DNA of 64,000 bases from Ancylobacter pratisalsi (lineage in GTDB: Bacteria; Pseudomonadota; Alphaproteobacteria; Rhizobiales; Xanthobacteraceae): the NCBI RefSeq assembly GCF_010669125.1, contig NZ_CP048630.1, forward strand, positions 3,148,501 to 3,212,500. Reading direction: 5' to 3'. The position numbers and the translations under genes were made by a program. The notes below the pieces were generated by a model that had not been told where the DNA came from, did not search any database, and worked only from the letters and a program-made list of their open reading frames with translations. Position 1 is the first letter of the stretch. Each line of letters begins with the position of its first letter. Below are positions 46,117 through 55,432 of the stretch, piece by piece.

Positions 46117-47340
46117 TCAGGTTTCGACCAGTCCCGTGGTGTTGCCGCTGGCCTCGGAATCGCCGCGTCCATGGGGGCGTGCGATATAGTCGGACGAGCG
46201 CATTTCATGCAGCCGCGAGACGGTGCGCGCCCACTCGAAAGCCTCCGCGCCTTCGGTGCCGGAATAGAGTGTTTCGGGCTCGGCCTCGGCGGAGGCGATC
46301 AGCTTCACGCCCTTCTCGTAGAATTCGTCGATCAGGGTGATGAAACGCTTGGCTTCGTTGCGCCGGTCCTGGTCGAGTTGCGGCACATGCTCGATCAGGA
46401 TGGTGTGGTAGCTGCGGGCGAGGCGCAGATAGTCGGCCGCTCCCAGAGGGGTGCCGCAGAGCTCCTCAAAGCTGAACCGGGCGGCGCCACCGCCGGCGAA
46501 CGGAACGTGTATCGTGCGTCCCGCCGAAGCGATGTTCGCAGGCGCCCCGCCATCGGCACCGGCCACGCGCCGCCAGATGATGTCCATGTCGTGATCGATC
46601 TCGGCCATGGTCTGCTGCGGACCGGCGACGTACCAGGTGCGCACGCCGCCCAGTTTCTCCATGCGGTAGTCGGTGGGCGATTCGATCTTCACCACTTCCA
46701 TGTGCTCTTCGATCATGGCGATGAAGGGCAGGAACAGGGCGCGGTTGAGCCCGCCCTTGTAGAGGTCCTGGGGGGCCACATTCGAGGTGGCGACGATGAC
46801 GACACCGAAGCTGAACAGCTTCTCGAACAGCCGGCCGAGGATCATGGCATCGGCGATATCGGTTACGTGGAACTCGTCAAAGCAGAGCAGCCAGGCTTCC
46901 TCGTAGAGCGCGGCGGCCACGATGGCGATCGGGTCGCCTTCCTTGATCTTTCCGGCCTTCATGTCACTGCGCACCTGGTGGATGCGCGCGTGTACGTCGA
47001 TCATGAATTCGTGGAAGTGAGCGCGGCGCTTGCGTTTGCGGACCGCAACGCTTTCGTAGAACAGGTCGACCAGCATCGTCTTGCCGCGGCCGACCGACCC
47101 GTGAATATAGAGGCCGCGCACGCGGGGAATGGTCTCCTCGCGGCGGGCGAAGAGCCAGCCGAGCGCAGACGACTTCCGGGCGAGACGGCGCGTGGCGATA
47201 CGTTGTTCGAGTTGGGCCAGCGCCGCGACGATTCGAGCCTGGCCGGGGTCCGGGGCAATGTCCCCGGCAGCCATGCGCGCGACGTAGCGCGCCGCGAGCA
47301 CCGATCCACCAGCTTCTGCCGACAGCGCTATGTCCGCCAT
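46117..47340 (-). CDS. zapE: cell division protein ZapE / AFG1-type ATPase
   Basis: A 407-residue AFG1/LACE1-like AAA ATPase; ZapE interacts with the FtsZ ring and relatives with oxidase turnover. It has Walker A in IHGSVGRGKTMLVDLF (about 78-93), FHEFMIDVHARIH, Walker B in LLCFDEFHVTDIADAM, VIVATSNVAPQDLYKGGLNR (sensor region, in part) and FSFEELCGTPLGAADYL, all typical. The start at 47340 gives the normal length; the frame extends further upstream to 47451. The pairing with mdh downstream is a standard alphaproteobacterial arrangement. Confidence 0.94.
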   Translation of the reverse strand: MADIALSAEAGGSVLAARYVARMAAGDIAPDPGQARIVAALAQLEQRIATRRLARKSSALGWLFARREETIPRVRGLYIHGSVGRGKTMLVDLFYESVAVRKRKRRAHFHEFMIDVHARIHQVRSDMKAGKIKEGDPIAIVAAALYEEAWLLCFDEFHVTDIADAMILGRLFEKLFSFGVVIVATSNVAPQDLYKGGLNRALFLPFIAMIEEHMEVVKIESPTDYRMEKLGGVRTWYVAGPQQTMAEIDHDMDIIWRRVAGADGGAPANIASAGRTIHVPFAGGGAARFSFEELCGTPLGAADYLRLARSYHTILIEHVPQLDQDRRNEAKRFITLIDEFYEKGVKLIASAEAEPETLYSGTEGAEAFEWARTVSRLHEMRSSDYIARPHGRGDSEASGNTTGLVET

Positions 47341-47671
47341 ATCGGACCACTCCCAAGTGTGCAGCGCACGCTTAACGGGCGCATTGCGGCGCCGCAAGCA
47401 CAGCCGGGCGGTCTTCGACGAAGGTGGCGCCCGGTTCGCGGGGATTTGCACCCGAACTCAGGGGAATGCAACGCCGGGCTCTCTCGCTGCCTGCCGGCAA
47501 GGCATCTTCGCAAGGCCGGGGGCGGGACATCCGCCCTACGGCGTGGCGGCCTCCATAAAAATACTGGGACGAGGGAACCTTTCGTCGAGCGCCGCGTTTT
47601 CGTCTCCAAGCCTTGACCATGCCCCATTGCTGTCGGCACTCTTTCGCCACCGAGAGATGGGCGGGGCGTGA
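47341..47671. other. divergent intergenic region zapE / protease
   Basis: 331 bp without a gene. The right half contains an EcfG-type promoter (listed separately). The left half, next to zapE, shows nothing I can name beyond short G/C-rich dyads. Confidence 0.4.
47574..47598 (+). promoter_or_regulatory. EcfG-type general stress promoter upstream of the serine protease
   Basis: GGAAC (47574-47578) and CGTT (47595-47598) are separated by exactly 16 bases, matching the known EcfG/RpoE2 consensus GGAAC-N16/17-CGTT of the alphaproteobacterial general stress response. It points toward the protease gene and leaves an untranslated leader of about 65 bases. Confidence 0.65.
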
Positions 47672-48529
47672 ATGCGGCGGGGCAGTCTTTTCAGCACCCT
47701 TGGGGGACGCTTGCTTGTTGTGCTGACGTTGGCGGCGGTGCCGGCGTCGGGGCACGCATTCGAGCGGAAGAATCCGGCCACGGTCAGCTTGTCGCCCTCC
47801 GCCATCATGATCGATGCCGACAACCGGCTGACACCTGCCGACTTTGCGCGCTCAAATGGCCTGTCCTCGGCGCAGCTTGCGGCGCGATTTGGCGCGACGG
47901 GCATCGTGCGCTGCGGGGCCGCCGTTGGAACCGGGCAACTTGTCGGCGCCGACAATGTGGTGGTCACGGCCGCGCATGTGCTGTTCGCGGCGGGCGGGAA
48001 GCTGCGCCATTCGGATTGCAGCTTCTCGATCCATGCCGGAGGACGGCGGCAGGTGGTCGCGTTGCAGCTCGACAAGGTCGTCAGCGGCAGCCGGTCGCCC
48101 TATGCCGAACCGGCCGTGAAGGACTGGGCCGTGGCGCCGCTGGCCCGGCCCGTTCTGGATGCGCGCCCCTACGCGCTTGCCGGCTCCATGAGCGTGCCCG
48201 GTACAATCGTGCTGTCCGCCGGGGCACGCGGGACGCATGAGCTTCCCTCACTCCAGCGCTGTCAGGCACGGCAGGTGACGGCCGCCGCCGGGGGACTTCG
48301 CGAGGTGGCGATCGACTGCGATGCCGAGGGCGGCACCTCGGGCGCTGCGCTGCTCACCGAGCGTGGCGGCTTCATCGGGCTCTATGTCGGCTTCCGCTCG
48401 ACCCATCCCGGCACGGCGGGGCCGTTTTCGATGTCCCATTACAATTTCGGCCTCACCGCCGAGGGCGCGCTGCACGCTGCCATCCTTGACGTGGCACGCA
48501 GTGGAGAGCAGCGCAGCGCCAGCCGCTGA
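47672..48529 (+). CDS. secreted trypsin-like serine protease
   Basis: A 285-residue periplasmic or secreted chymotrypsin-fold protease. A signal peptide (LLVVLTLAAVPASGHA, cleaved near residue 29) is followed by the protease domain. The catalytic His is in VVVTAAHVLFAAGG (about 90-103), an Asp candidate in VKDWAVAPLA, and the nucleophile Ser in CDAEGGTSGAALL (about 214-226). Four or more cysteines may form disulfides. It differs from DegP-type proteases in lacking a PDZ domain. It stands alone, preceded by an EcfG-type promoter, suggesting induction under envelope or general stress. Confidence 0.85.
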   Translation: MRRGSLFSTLGGRLLVVLTLAAVPASGHAFERKNPATVSLSPSAIMIDADNRLTPADFARSNGLSSAQLAARFGATGIVRCGAAVGTGQLVGADNVVVTAAHVLFAAGGKLRHSDCSFSIHAGGRRQVVALQLDKVVSGSRSPYAEPAVKDWAVAPLARPVLDARPYALAGSMSVPGTIVLSAGARGTHELPSLQRCQARQVTAAAGGLREVAIDCDAEGGTSGAALLTERGGFIGLYVGFRSTHPGTAGPFSMSHYNFGLTAEGALHAAILDVARSGEQRSASR

Positions 48530-48639
48530 GCGCGGCCGCTCTTCGCGCTGTTACGCATTGCCAGTGCGACAAATGGGGCGCACCTTTGCCGGGGCTCGAT
48601 GTGCGTGCATGCGAGCCATGCAGATGCGGACGTTGTCTC

Positions 48640-48676
48640 ATGTTGCGATGCGTCTATGTGTGCTGCGTCGCAACAT
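48640..48676. promoter_or_regulatory. inverted repeat upstream of the GNAT gene
   Basis: Perfect 9-bp arms ATGTTGCGA (48640-48648) and TCGCAACAT (48668-48676) are separated by 19 bp. A second small dyad, GCATG-N5-CATGC, lies at 48607-48621. Both are in the 185-bp gap before the acetyltransferase and look like operator elements. Confidence 0.55.
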
Positions 48677-48714
48677 AGATCGGCGGCATGTTAGGTTATT
48701 TATCGAGATCCGAC

Positions 48715-49413
48715 ATGATCACGGCCAAGACGATGCCCATGAGTGAAAGCGCCGAGAACTGCGTCGCTCGTGGCGCTGCGCCCGCCCGCTCCCCCCACCT
48801 GGAGATTGTCCGTCCCGCGCGCCATCGTCCGGCGTTGGGCGAGGGCCATATCCGCAAGCTGCTTCCGGCCGAACGCCATCTTCTACTGGAGCATTTCCTC
48901 CGGCTCGACCCGCTCAGCCGTTTCATGCGCTTTGGTGGCGTCATTTCCGACTCCGCGCTCTCCCGCCATGCCACGCGCGTGACGACGGGCGACGCGCTGG
49001 CGCTGGGCTATTTCGTGGATGGCGAACTGCACGCGGTAGCCGAACTGCATCCCCTGCCGAAGCGCGAGGGAAAGCCCTTGTCCGCCGAGGCGGCGTTCAG
49101 TGTCGAGCGTCCCTGGCAGGGCAAAGGCGTCGGCTCGGCCATGATGGAGCATCTGGTGATGCTCGCGCAGAACCGCGGCATTGAAGAGCTTCAAGTGGTG
49201 TTCCTTCCGAATAACGGTCGAATGAAGCGTCTGGCAGTTCATGGCGCGGCCGATTTTTCGGTGGATGATGAAGAGGTTGTGGGACGCATGAAGGCCCCGC
49301 ATGCCACGGTTTTCTCGCGCATGCGGGAGCTTATGGGCGACGTGTTCTCGGTCTGCTCATCGGCCTTCGACCTGCAGGAACGTTCGCTGCCGCCTTCGCT
49401 GCGGGGCAACTGA
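48715..49413 (+). CDS. GNAT-family N-acetyltransferase
   Basis: A 232-residue protein with the GNAT fold. LLEHFLRLDPLSRFMRFGG is a widespread substrate-side motif of this subfamily; AVAELHPL and the acetyl-CoA binding motif A, VERPWQGKGVGSAMMEHLV (about 134-152), follow. A loose C-terminal tail of about 50 residues comes after the fold. The acceptor is unknown. The start is uncertain: 48688 (ATG) would add nine residues but lacks a ribosome site, whereas 48715 has a weak GAG at suitable distance. Confidence 0.82.
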   Translation: MITAKTMPMSESAENCVARGAAPARSPHLEIVRPARHRPALGEGHIRKLLPAERHLLLEHFLRLDPLSRFMRFGGVISDSALSRHATRVTTGDALALGYFVDGELHAVAELHPLPKREGKPLSAEAAFSVERPWQGKGVGSAMMEHLVMLAQNRGIEELQVVFLPNNGRMKRLAVHGAADFSVDDEEVVGRMKAPHATVFSRMRELMGDVFSVCSSAFDLQERSLPPSLRGN

Positions 49414-49510
49414 CGGCGACCGCACGCTGGCGGGGCTCTGATGGTTGCCTTGACTTGGCCGTGATCGAGCCGGAGACAGAGGGCATTCTGGCTCAAAACC
49501 GCCCGTGATC

Positions 49511-52072
49511 ATGGCTTCTCCTGCAATTCGCCCCGCCATCGGCATGCTGCCGCGCCATGGCGCCGCTCTACTCGCCGTTCTGGTGTTCATGCTGCTCTGC
49601 CTGCTCGCGGGTGGACCCGCGGCGGCGCAACTGCCTTCCGACCAGCAGTCCGTCCAGGAGCAACTTATCGGCCAGCGGGCGGTCGTGGACAGCGTCGAGC
49701 GGGCATTGGGGCGTGATGGCCTGCGCCCCGGCGACCTCGATGAACTGCGCAGCCAGCTCGATCCGGTGCGCTCGCAACTTGCCAACGCCATCTCGGGGCT
49801 GGAGCCGCAGCTCGCTGAACTCAACCGGCGCACACAGGAAATCGGCATCAAGCCTGCCGCCGACGCGCCTCCCGAGGATGCGTCCGTAACCCAGGAGCGC
49901 GATACGCTCCTGGCGCAGGTGAGCGCACTCGACGCGGTGCTGAAGCAGGTGCGGCTGGTCAAGCTGCGCGCGGACCAGGTCGCGGACCGCATCACCGGCC
50001 GGCGGCGGGCGCTCTTCACGGACACACTGCTGGCGCGCTCGTACAGCGTCTTGAATCCCGATCTGTGGATCTCCGCAGCCACGGCATTGCCGATCGAGGG
50101 GCGGGGCATCGGCTATCTGATTGGCGACTGGCGCGCCTATGCCGACGCCCGCATGTCAGCCGTCGGACAGATGGCGACGGCACTCGCGGGCATCGCTATC
50201 GTCATCGTCATCTTTGTTCTCCAGTTCATCTTCGCGCGACCGCTGCACCGGGCGGACCTTGCCGGCCCAGGCGAGCCGCTGGGCCGGCTGAAGGCCACGG
50301 CGCTTTCGGCACTGACTGCCAGCCTGAGCTCGGCGGCGGCCCCGATCGCGACGCTTACGGTGATCGCCCTGTTCAATAGCGTCGACCTCCTGCCGCCGCG
50401 TGTGAACGAGATCGCGCAGGGGTTTGCGCTGGCGGTCACCATCGTCGCCGTCGGCCGTGGCTTGCTCATCGGCGCGCTGGCGCCGGGCGAGCCGCGCCGC
50501 CGGGTGATGCCGGTCACGGACGATGTCTCCGCCCTGATCTACCGCCATGCCATGCGTGGGCTGTGGATCCTGGCCGTCGCGTCGGCCCTGCACACGGTGC
50601 ACCGGGCGCTGGTGGCGCCTCTGCCGCTCACCGTGGCGACCAGTGCGATCATGTCGATCGCGCTGATCCTGGTGGCCATGCGGGGCATCCGTGCGCTGAC
50701 CGCGGTTGCCGATGGCGAGGAAACCGATGGTAGCGGCGAGGCCGGGACGGCGGCAGCGAACCCGCTGCAATGGATCCGGTTCCCGTTCTGGGTGCTGAAC
50801 GCCTTGATCATCGTCGTGCTGGTGGCCGGCTATGTCAGCATGGCCTCCTTCCTCTCCTCCCGCGCGCTGATCGCGGTGGTGATGGGGTGCACGTTCTATC
50901 TGCTGGCGGCGCTGATCAACGCGCTGTTCGTCGACAGCCTTGCCGGCGGCCCCCGGGTGCGCAGCGTCGCCAAGACCCTGGGCGTGCGTCCCGCGAGCGT
51001 GGAACTGCTCGCGGTGCTGGTGGCCGGCGTGTTGAAGGTGGTGGCCCTGATCGCTGTGCTGCTGCTGACATTTGGCACCTTCGGCACGTCGACCGGCGAC
51101 CTCCAGGACATCCTCAATCGAACGACCCTTGGCTTCACCATTGGCAGTTCGATCATCACTGTCGGCGACGTCCTGAGCGCGGTGCTGTTCCTCGTTATCG
51201 GGATCATACTGGCGCGGGCGGTGCAGCGCTGGGTCGCGGTGGCGATCCTGCCGAAGACGTCGTTCGACACCGGGCTTCAGAACTCCATCGCCACTATCAT
51301 CGGCTATATGGGCTCGATCGCGGTGATCGCGATGGCGATGGGGAGGATCGGGCTCAACCTCGAGAATATCGCGCTGGTGGCCGGCGCGCTCTCGGTTGGT
51401 ATCGGCTTCGGTCTCCAGTCCATCGTCTCGAATTTTGTGTCCGGGCTGATCCTGCTTGCGGAGCGCCCGATCCGGGTTGGTGACACCATCTCGGTGAAGG
51501 GTGAGGAAGGTTATGTGCGCCGCATCAGTGTGCGCGCGACGGAGATCGAGACCTTTGATCGGGCGGCGGTCGTGATCCCCAATTCCGACCTCATCACCGG
51601 CATGGTCAAAAACTTCACCCACGCCAACACCACCGGTCGGGTGATCGTGGCTGTTAATGTGGCCTATGATTCGGACGCCGACGAGGTCCGCGATCTTCTC
51701 GTGGGATGTGCGTGCGATCATCCACAGGTGCTGCGAAGCCCGCCGCCGAGAGTGTTTCTGATGGCGTTCGGCGACAGCTATCTGAAGTTCGAACTGCGGT
51801 GTGTGGTCGCCAATGTCGATTATGCGCTGACCGTGAAGAGCGACCTGCACTTTGCCGTGCTGGAGAGGCTGAAGGCCGCGCGGATCGGGATTCCCTACAC
51901 GCCGTGGAACCTCTACCGCGGTGGCAGGATTGGCCCGCCCGAGAATGAAGAGCCGGAAGCCGACACCCCGGAAGCCGATGAGCCCGGGGTTGACGAAACG
52001 AAGGCCGATAAACCTAAAGCCGACACGCCCAGAGCCGACAGGCGTGGGGCGGCCGGTTCCGGTACGGCCTGA
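49511..52072 (+). CDS. large mechanosensitive channel, DUF3772 plus MscS domains
   Basis: An inner-membrane channel that opens on membrane tension (853 residues). It has a signal-like N-terminus (cleavage near AAAQ, residue 42), then a periplasmic coiled-coil DUF3772 domain (about 45-200) and about ten membrane helices. The MscS pore region is LSVGIGFGLQSIVSNFVSGLIL, followed by ERPIRVGDTISVKGEEGYV of the beta domain and a C-terminal alpha/beta domain. The last 40 residues are a charged degenerate repeat of (P/E)xAD units. A GTG at 49505 is an alternative start. The CAP lipoprotein gene follows on the same strand. Confidence 0.93.
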   Translation: MASPAIRPAIGMLPRHGAALLAVLVFMLLCLLAGGPAAAQLPSDQQSVQEQLIGQRAVVDSVERALGRDGLRPGDLDELRSQLDPVRSQLANAISGLEPQLAELNRRTQEIGIKPAADAPPEDASVTQERDTLLAQVSALDAVLKQVRLVKLRADQVADRITGRRRALFTDTLLARSYSVLNPDLWISAATALPIEGRGIGYLIGDWRAYADARMSAVGQMATALAGIAIVIVIFVLQFIFARPLHRADLAGPGEPLGRLKATALSALTASLSSAAAPIATLTVIALFNSVDLLPPRVNEIAQGFALAVTIVAVGRGLLIGALAPGEPRRRVMPVTDDVSALIYRHAMRGLWILAVASALHTVHRALVAPLPLTVATSAIMSIALILVAMRGIRALTAVADGEETDGSGEAGTAAANPLQWIRFPFWVLNALIIVVLVAGYVSMASFLSSRALIAVVMGCTFYLLAALINALFVDSLAGGPRVRSVAKTLGVRPASVELLAVLVAGVLKVVALIAVLLLTFGTFGTSTGDLQDILNRTTLGFTIGSSIITVGDVLSAVLFLVIGIILARAVQRWVAVAILPKTSFDTGLQNSIATIIGYMGSIAVIAMAMGRIGLNLENIALVAGALSVGIGFGLQSIVSNFVSGLILLAERPIRVGDTISVKGEEGYVRRISVRATEIETFDRAAVVIPNSDLITGMVKNFTHANTTGRVIVAVNVAYDSDADEVRDLLVGCACDHPQVLRSPPPRVFLMAFGDSYLKFELRCVVANVDYALTVKSDLHFAVLERLKAARIGIPYTPWNLYRGGRIGPPENEEPEADTPEADEPGVDETKADKPKADTPRADRRGAAGSGTA

Positions 52073-52129
52073 TCTGCCGACCCCCTGTCCCACCAGTTCC
52101 ACGACGTCGTGGACCCACAGAGTTTCCCA

Positions 52130-52750
52130 ATGCCCGCTCCACTCGCCAAGCGCCTTGCCGGAGCCTTCCTTTTCTCCCTGCTTCTGGGGGGATGCGCGGC
52201 CGGACCGAGTTTGGTGCCGGTCGACGAGACCTTCTATGCGAACATTGCCAAGGGCGGCACGCTCGATCCCGAAGCGGCGGCCTCGCTGCTCAGCGATTAC
52301 CGCAAGGGGCGCGGCCTGCCGGCGGTCACCATCGATCCGACGCTGATGGTGGTGGCTGAGCGCCAGGCCAAGTCGATGGCGGCTGCCGACCAGCTGTCCC
52401 ACGACATTGGCGGTCGTTCGCTGACCACCCGTCTCAAGGCGGCCGGCTTTACCGGTCTTCGGGCGGCTGAGAATGTCGGTGCCGGTTACCACACGCTCGC
52501 GGAGGCCTTCTCAGGCTGGCGCGACTCGCCCTCTCACAACAAGAACATGCTGCTTCCCGGCGCGACCAAGCTCGGCATCGCCGCCGTGCGGGCGCCGCGT
52601 AGCAAATATTCAGTCTATTGGGCGATGGTGATCGGCATCCCCGATCCCAAGGTCGAGGCCGCCGCCGCTGCTGCCGCCCAAGCCACGGAGCCGGCCGCCG
52701 ACGGCAGCACCCAGGTGCTCATAAACGGAGCCCCGGCGCCGGGGCAGTGA
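52130..52750 (+). CDS. CAP-domain (SCP-like) lipoprotein
   Basis: A 206-residue protein with a lipoprotein signal (LAGAFLFSLLLGGCAAG, lipobox LGGC, acylated Cys near residue 19) and a CAP/SCP-PR1 domain. The domain includes LLSDYRKGRGLPAVTIDP, AERQAKSMAAADQLSHDIGG (His-Asp site) and GWRDSPSHNKNMLLPGATKLGIA, all typical of bacterial CAP proteins. A low-complexity Ala-rich tail ends the protein. Function is unknown in bacteria. The ATG at 52130 avoids a GTG (52109) that would precede the signal peptide. It lies 57 bp after the MscS gene. Confidence 0.88.
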   Translation: MPAPLAKRLAGAFLFSLLLGGCAAGPSLVPVDETFYANIAKGGTLDPEAAASLLSDYRKGRGLPAVTIDPTLMVVAERQAKSMAAADQLSHDIGGRSLTTRLKAAGFTGLRAAENVGAGYHTLAEAFSGWRDSPSHNKNMLLPGATKLGIAAVRAPRSKYSVYWAMVIGIPDPKVEAAAAAAAQATEPAADGSTQVLINGAPAPGQ

Positions 52751-52772
52751 GAGCCGGCATGTTTCCAGCCGG

Positions 52773-53900
52773 TCAGCGCCGCAGGGTGGCGGGCGCGAGC
52801 GGGTTGTCGGTCAGCGCTGTCCCATCAGGCTGATCGGGCATCGGCAGACCCATGAAGGCGTCGAACAAGCGGCGGATCACCGCGGGTTCGACGTCGCGAA
52901 CGATCATGACCAGGCGGGTGCGGTGGTCGTCGTCCGGCCACGCGGCAAGCTGGCTCGGCGGATGCAGGACATGCTGCACGCCGTGAAGAACCAGCGGCCT
53001 TTCGGGATCCTCCGCCAGCTTCACAATGCCCTTGAGGCGAAGCAGCTTGGGGCCATGGGTGCCGCGCACGAGTTCCAGGAACATATCGATTGCCGCTGCC
53101 GAGACGGGGGCCTCGGTGGCAAGGGTGAAGGCGCGGATGCGTTCATCGTGGCGGTTCGGATCGTGCGTCCGGCCACGTGCCTCGGCTTCCGCCGCGTCCA
53201 CCGCCTCATCGGCCAGCCAGCGCGAGACGTCGGGTATCTTGGCGGAAGGGTCGAACAGTCCGGCATTGAGCAGCGCCTGCGGGGTGGCCTCGCCGCGGGC
53301 ACCATCGAGTACCGGCGCGCCGGGCGCGAGTGCGCGCAGGCGGGCGCGCAAGAGCTCATATCCCGCCTTGTCTTCCGCCGTCTCAACGAGGTCCGTCTTG
53401 GTCAGCACGATCCGGTCGGAGATCGCGATCTGGCGGACGGATTCGGGGTGCTCGTCCAGGGTCGCGTTACCGTTGATCGCGTCGACGACAGTCACCACCC
53501 CATCGAGCCGGAAGCGCATCACCAGATAGGGATGCATCATCAGCACGTGCAGGATCGGTGCGGGGTCCGCCAGGCCGGTGGTCTCGATCAGAACCCGGCG
53601 GAAAGGCGGAATGACGCCGTTGTCCATCCGGCGCAGCAATTGCTCCAGGCCCTCGACGAGGTCACCGCGCACTGTGCAGCACAGGCAGCCGGAGGCGAGC
53701 AGGACCGTGGCGTCGTCAAAGTGCTGGACCAGGAGATGATCGAGGCCGATCTCGCCGAATTCGTTGATGAGAACGGCCGTGTCGGCAAGGCCCGGGTCGC
53801 TGAGCAGCCGGTTCAGCAGGGTAGTCTTGCCGGCACCGAGAAAGCCGGTCAGCAACGTGACCGGAATCGGCTCGGGCGGCCGGCGCGGCGCGTCGCTCAT
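52773..53900 (-). CDS. CobW/COG0523-family GTPase (metallochaperone)
   Basis: A G3E GTPase likely to insert or traffic a metal such as zinc or cobalt (375 residues). It has Walker A in LTGFLGAGKTTLLNRLL (about 17-33), NEFGEIGLDHLLV, the metal-binding SGCLCCTVRGDL (CxCC, about 71-82), ETTGLADPAPI, TKTDLVETAEDK (guanine specificity) and a C-terminal CobW domain with KGIVKLAEDPERPLVLHGVQHVLHP, in part. No Zur-type operator was recognised. It is tail-to-tail with the CAP gene (23-bp gap). Confidence 0.92.
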   Translation of the reverse strand: MSDAPRRPPEPIPVTLLTGFLGAGKTTLLNRLLSDPGLADTAVLINEFGEIGLDHLLVQHFDDATVLLASGCLCCTVRGDLVEGLEQLLRRMDNGVIPPFRRVLIETTGLADPAPILHVLMMHPYLVMRFRLDGVVTVVDAINGNATLDEHPESVRQIAISDRIVLTKTDLVETAEDKAGYELLRARLRALAPGAPVLDGARGEATPQALLNAGLFDPSAKIPDVSRWLADEAVDAAEAEARGRTHDPNRHDERIRAFTLATEAPVSAAAIDMFLELVRGTHGPKLLRLKGIVKLAEDPERPLVLHGVQHVLHPPSQLAAWPDDDHRTRLVMIVRDVEPAVIRRLFDAFMGLPMPDQPDGTALTDNPLAPATLRR

Positions 53901-53964
53901 GGTTGCAATCCTCATAAGACGGAACCGCCGCGCAGGCGCGGCGGCTGGAATCGGAAGGTCCGGC

Positions 53965-55236
53965 CTACTGCGGCGGCGGGGGAACCACCGGATAACTGGG
54001 CGCTGCGACCGGCCTCGGCGCAGGCTTCGCCGGCGGCCGAGGCGGCTTTGCTGGTACCGAAGGCTTGCTTGCCGTCTTCTTGGTGTCCGCCTTCTTCGGC
54101 GCCGGGGCGGCCGGATAAGCGTCCGCCAACGCGTCGTCGCTCTTGAAGGGGCCGACCCACACTTCCACGGGGGGCATGGAGGGCGGCAGCTTCTGGAGCA
54201 GGCTGGCGCCGGTGACCTGATCGCCCAGGTCGCTCATCCCGGCAGCGACGAAGCTCGACGAACTAGAAGGCGCGCTGTCGTCGTCGGCCTCCGAGGCCGT
54301 GTTCTTGCGCTTTGCGCCGCACACCTGCGCGCTCATGTTGGTGGGCGCACCACCCTCATTGCGCAGGCTGTCGACCGTGGGGGCCACGGCCCCGAAGATC
54401 TTCCAGGAGTGCTGAAAGCCCTTTTCCAGCAACAGCGCGGCTTCCTCGGTGCGGTCGCGGCCGGAATTGGTGCCCAGCACGACCGCGAGGATGCGCTTGT
54501 CGCCACGCGTGGCCGAGGCCACGAGGTTGAAGCCCGACGCGCAGATGAAGCCCGTCTTCATGCCGTCCGCACCGGGATAGCGGTCGATGAGCTTGTTGTA
54601 ATTGCGGATGACAGCGTTTCCGAGCTTGATCGCGGGAATACGGAACAGGTCGGTCCGCTCGGGAAACTCCGTGTAGATCGCGCGGGCGAGCACGGCCAGG
54701 TCGCGGGCGGTGGTGATCTGTCCGGGGGAGGGCAGCCCGTTCGGGTTGTCGTAATGCGTGCCGTCCATTCCGAGCTCGCGGGCGGCGAAGTTCATCTCTC
54801 CCACGAAGGCCGGCAGGCTTCCGCCAACGCCTTCGGCAATCGCCACCGCGATGTCGTTGGCCGACTTGACCAACATCATCTTCAGCGCGTTGTCGATGGT
54901 GATCTGGGTGCCAACCTTGAAGCCCATCTTGGAGGGCTGCTGGGCCGCCGCCGCCGGCGTCATGGTGATGAGGGTCTGCGGCGTCACGCGGCCGGCACGC
55001 AGCGCCTTGAAGGTGACATAGGCCGTCATCAACTTGGTGACGGAGGCCGGATACCACGGTTTCGTCGCATCCTCGGCCAGCAGCACCTTGCCGCTGTCGA
55101 CCTCGATGACGAGCTCCGGCGTTGCGTTCGCCACCACCGGCGCTGAGGTCAACGCGGCGGCGAGGGTTAGGGTGGCGAGGGCGAGGCCGGACCGTCCGGC
55201 TTTGTGGCGGGTGCGGAAGGGCGAAAGGTTCAGCAC
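53965..55236 (-). CDS. D-alanyl-D-alanine carboxypeptidase (penicillin-binding protein 5/6 type)
   Basis: A periplasmic peptidoglycan carboxypeptidase (423 residues) with a signal peptide (cleaved near VVANA, residue 38). The active-site tetrad is SVTK with the Ser near residue 65 (PASVTKLM), SAN in MLVKSANDIAVAIAEG and KTG in DGMKTGFICASG. A long low-complexity tail (about 300-423, Lys/Pro/Ala-rich) contains a segment, PVEVWVGPFKSDDALADAY, reminiscent of a SPOR-like piece. It is divergent from hisE-like by 196 bp. Confidence 0.9.
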   Translation of the reverse strand: MLNLSPFRTRHKAGRSGLALATLTLAAALTSAPVVANATPELVIEVDSGKVLLAEDATKPWYPASVTKLMTAYVTFKALRAGRVTPQTLITMTPAAAAQQPSKMGFKVGTQITIDNALKMMLVKSANDIAVAIAEGVGGSLPAFVGEMNFAARELGMDGTHYDNPNGLPSPGQITTARDLAVLARAIYTEFPERTDLFRIPAIKLGNAVIRNYNKLIDRYPGADGMKTGFICASGFNLVASATRGDKRILAVVLGTNSGRDRTEEAALLLEKGFQHSWKIFGAVAPTVDSLRNEGGAPTNMSAQVCGAKRKNTASEADDDSAPSSSSSFVAAGMSDLGDQVTGASLLQKLPPSMPPVEVWVGPFKSDDALADAYPAAPAPKKADTKKTASKPSVPAKPPRPPAKPAPRPVAAPSYPVVPPPPQ

Positions 55237-55432
55237 GCTTCTGATCCGTCTCCGGCTTGGAACGACCCTGGGGATTGCTACCGCCCCTCATACTCTCTTC
55301 GCCGCTGCGGAGCAAAACGCAATGGGGAAAGAGCCGCCCCTGAGGACTTCACAGAGCCGAGATCAGGGGCGGCACGGCGGTCCGGTCCTGCTGCCATAAC
55401 CTGTTCATCCAATTGGTCTTAGGATGACCGTC

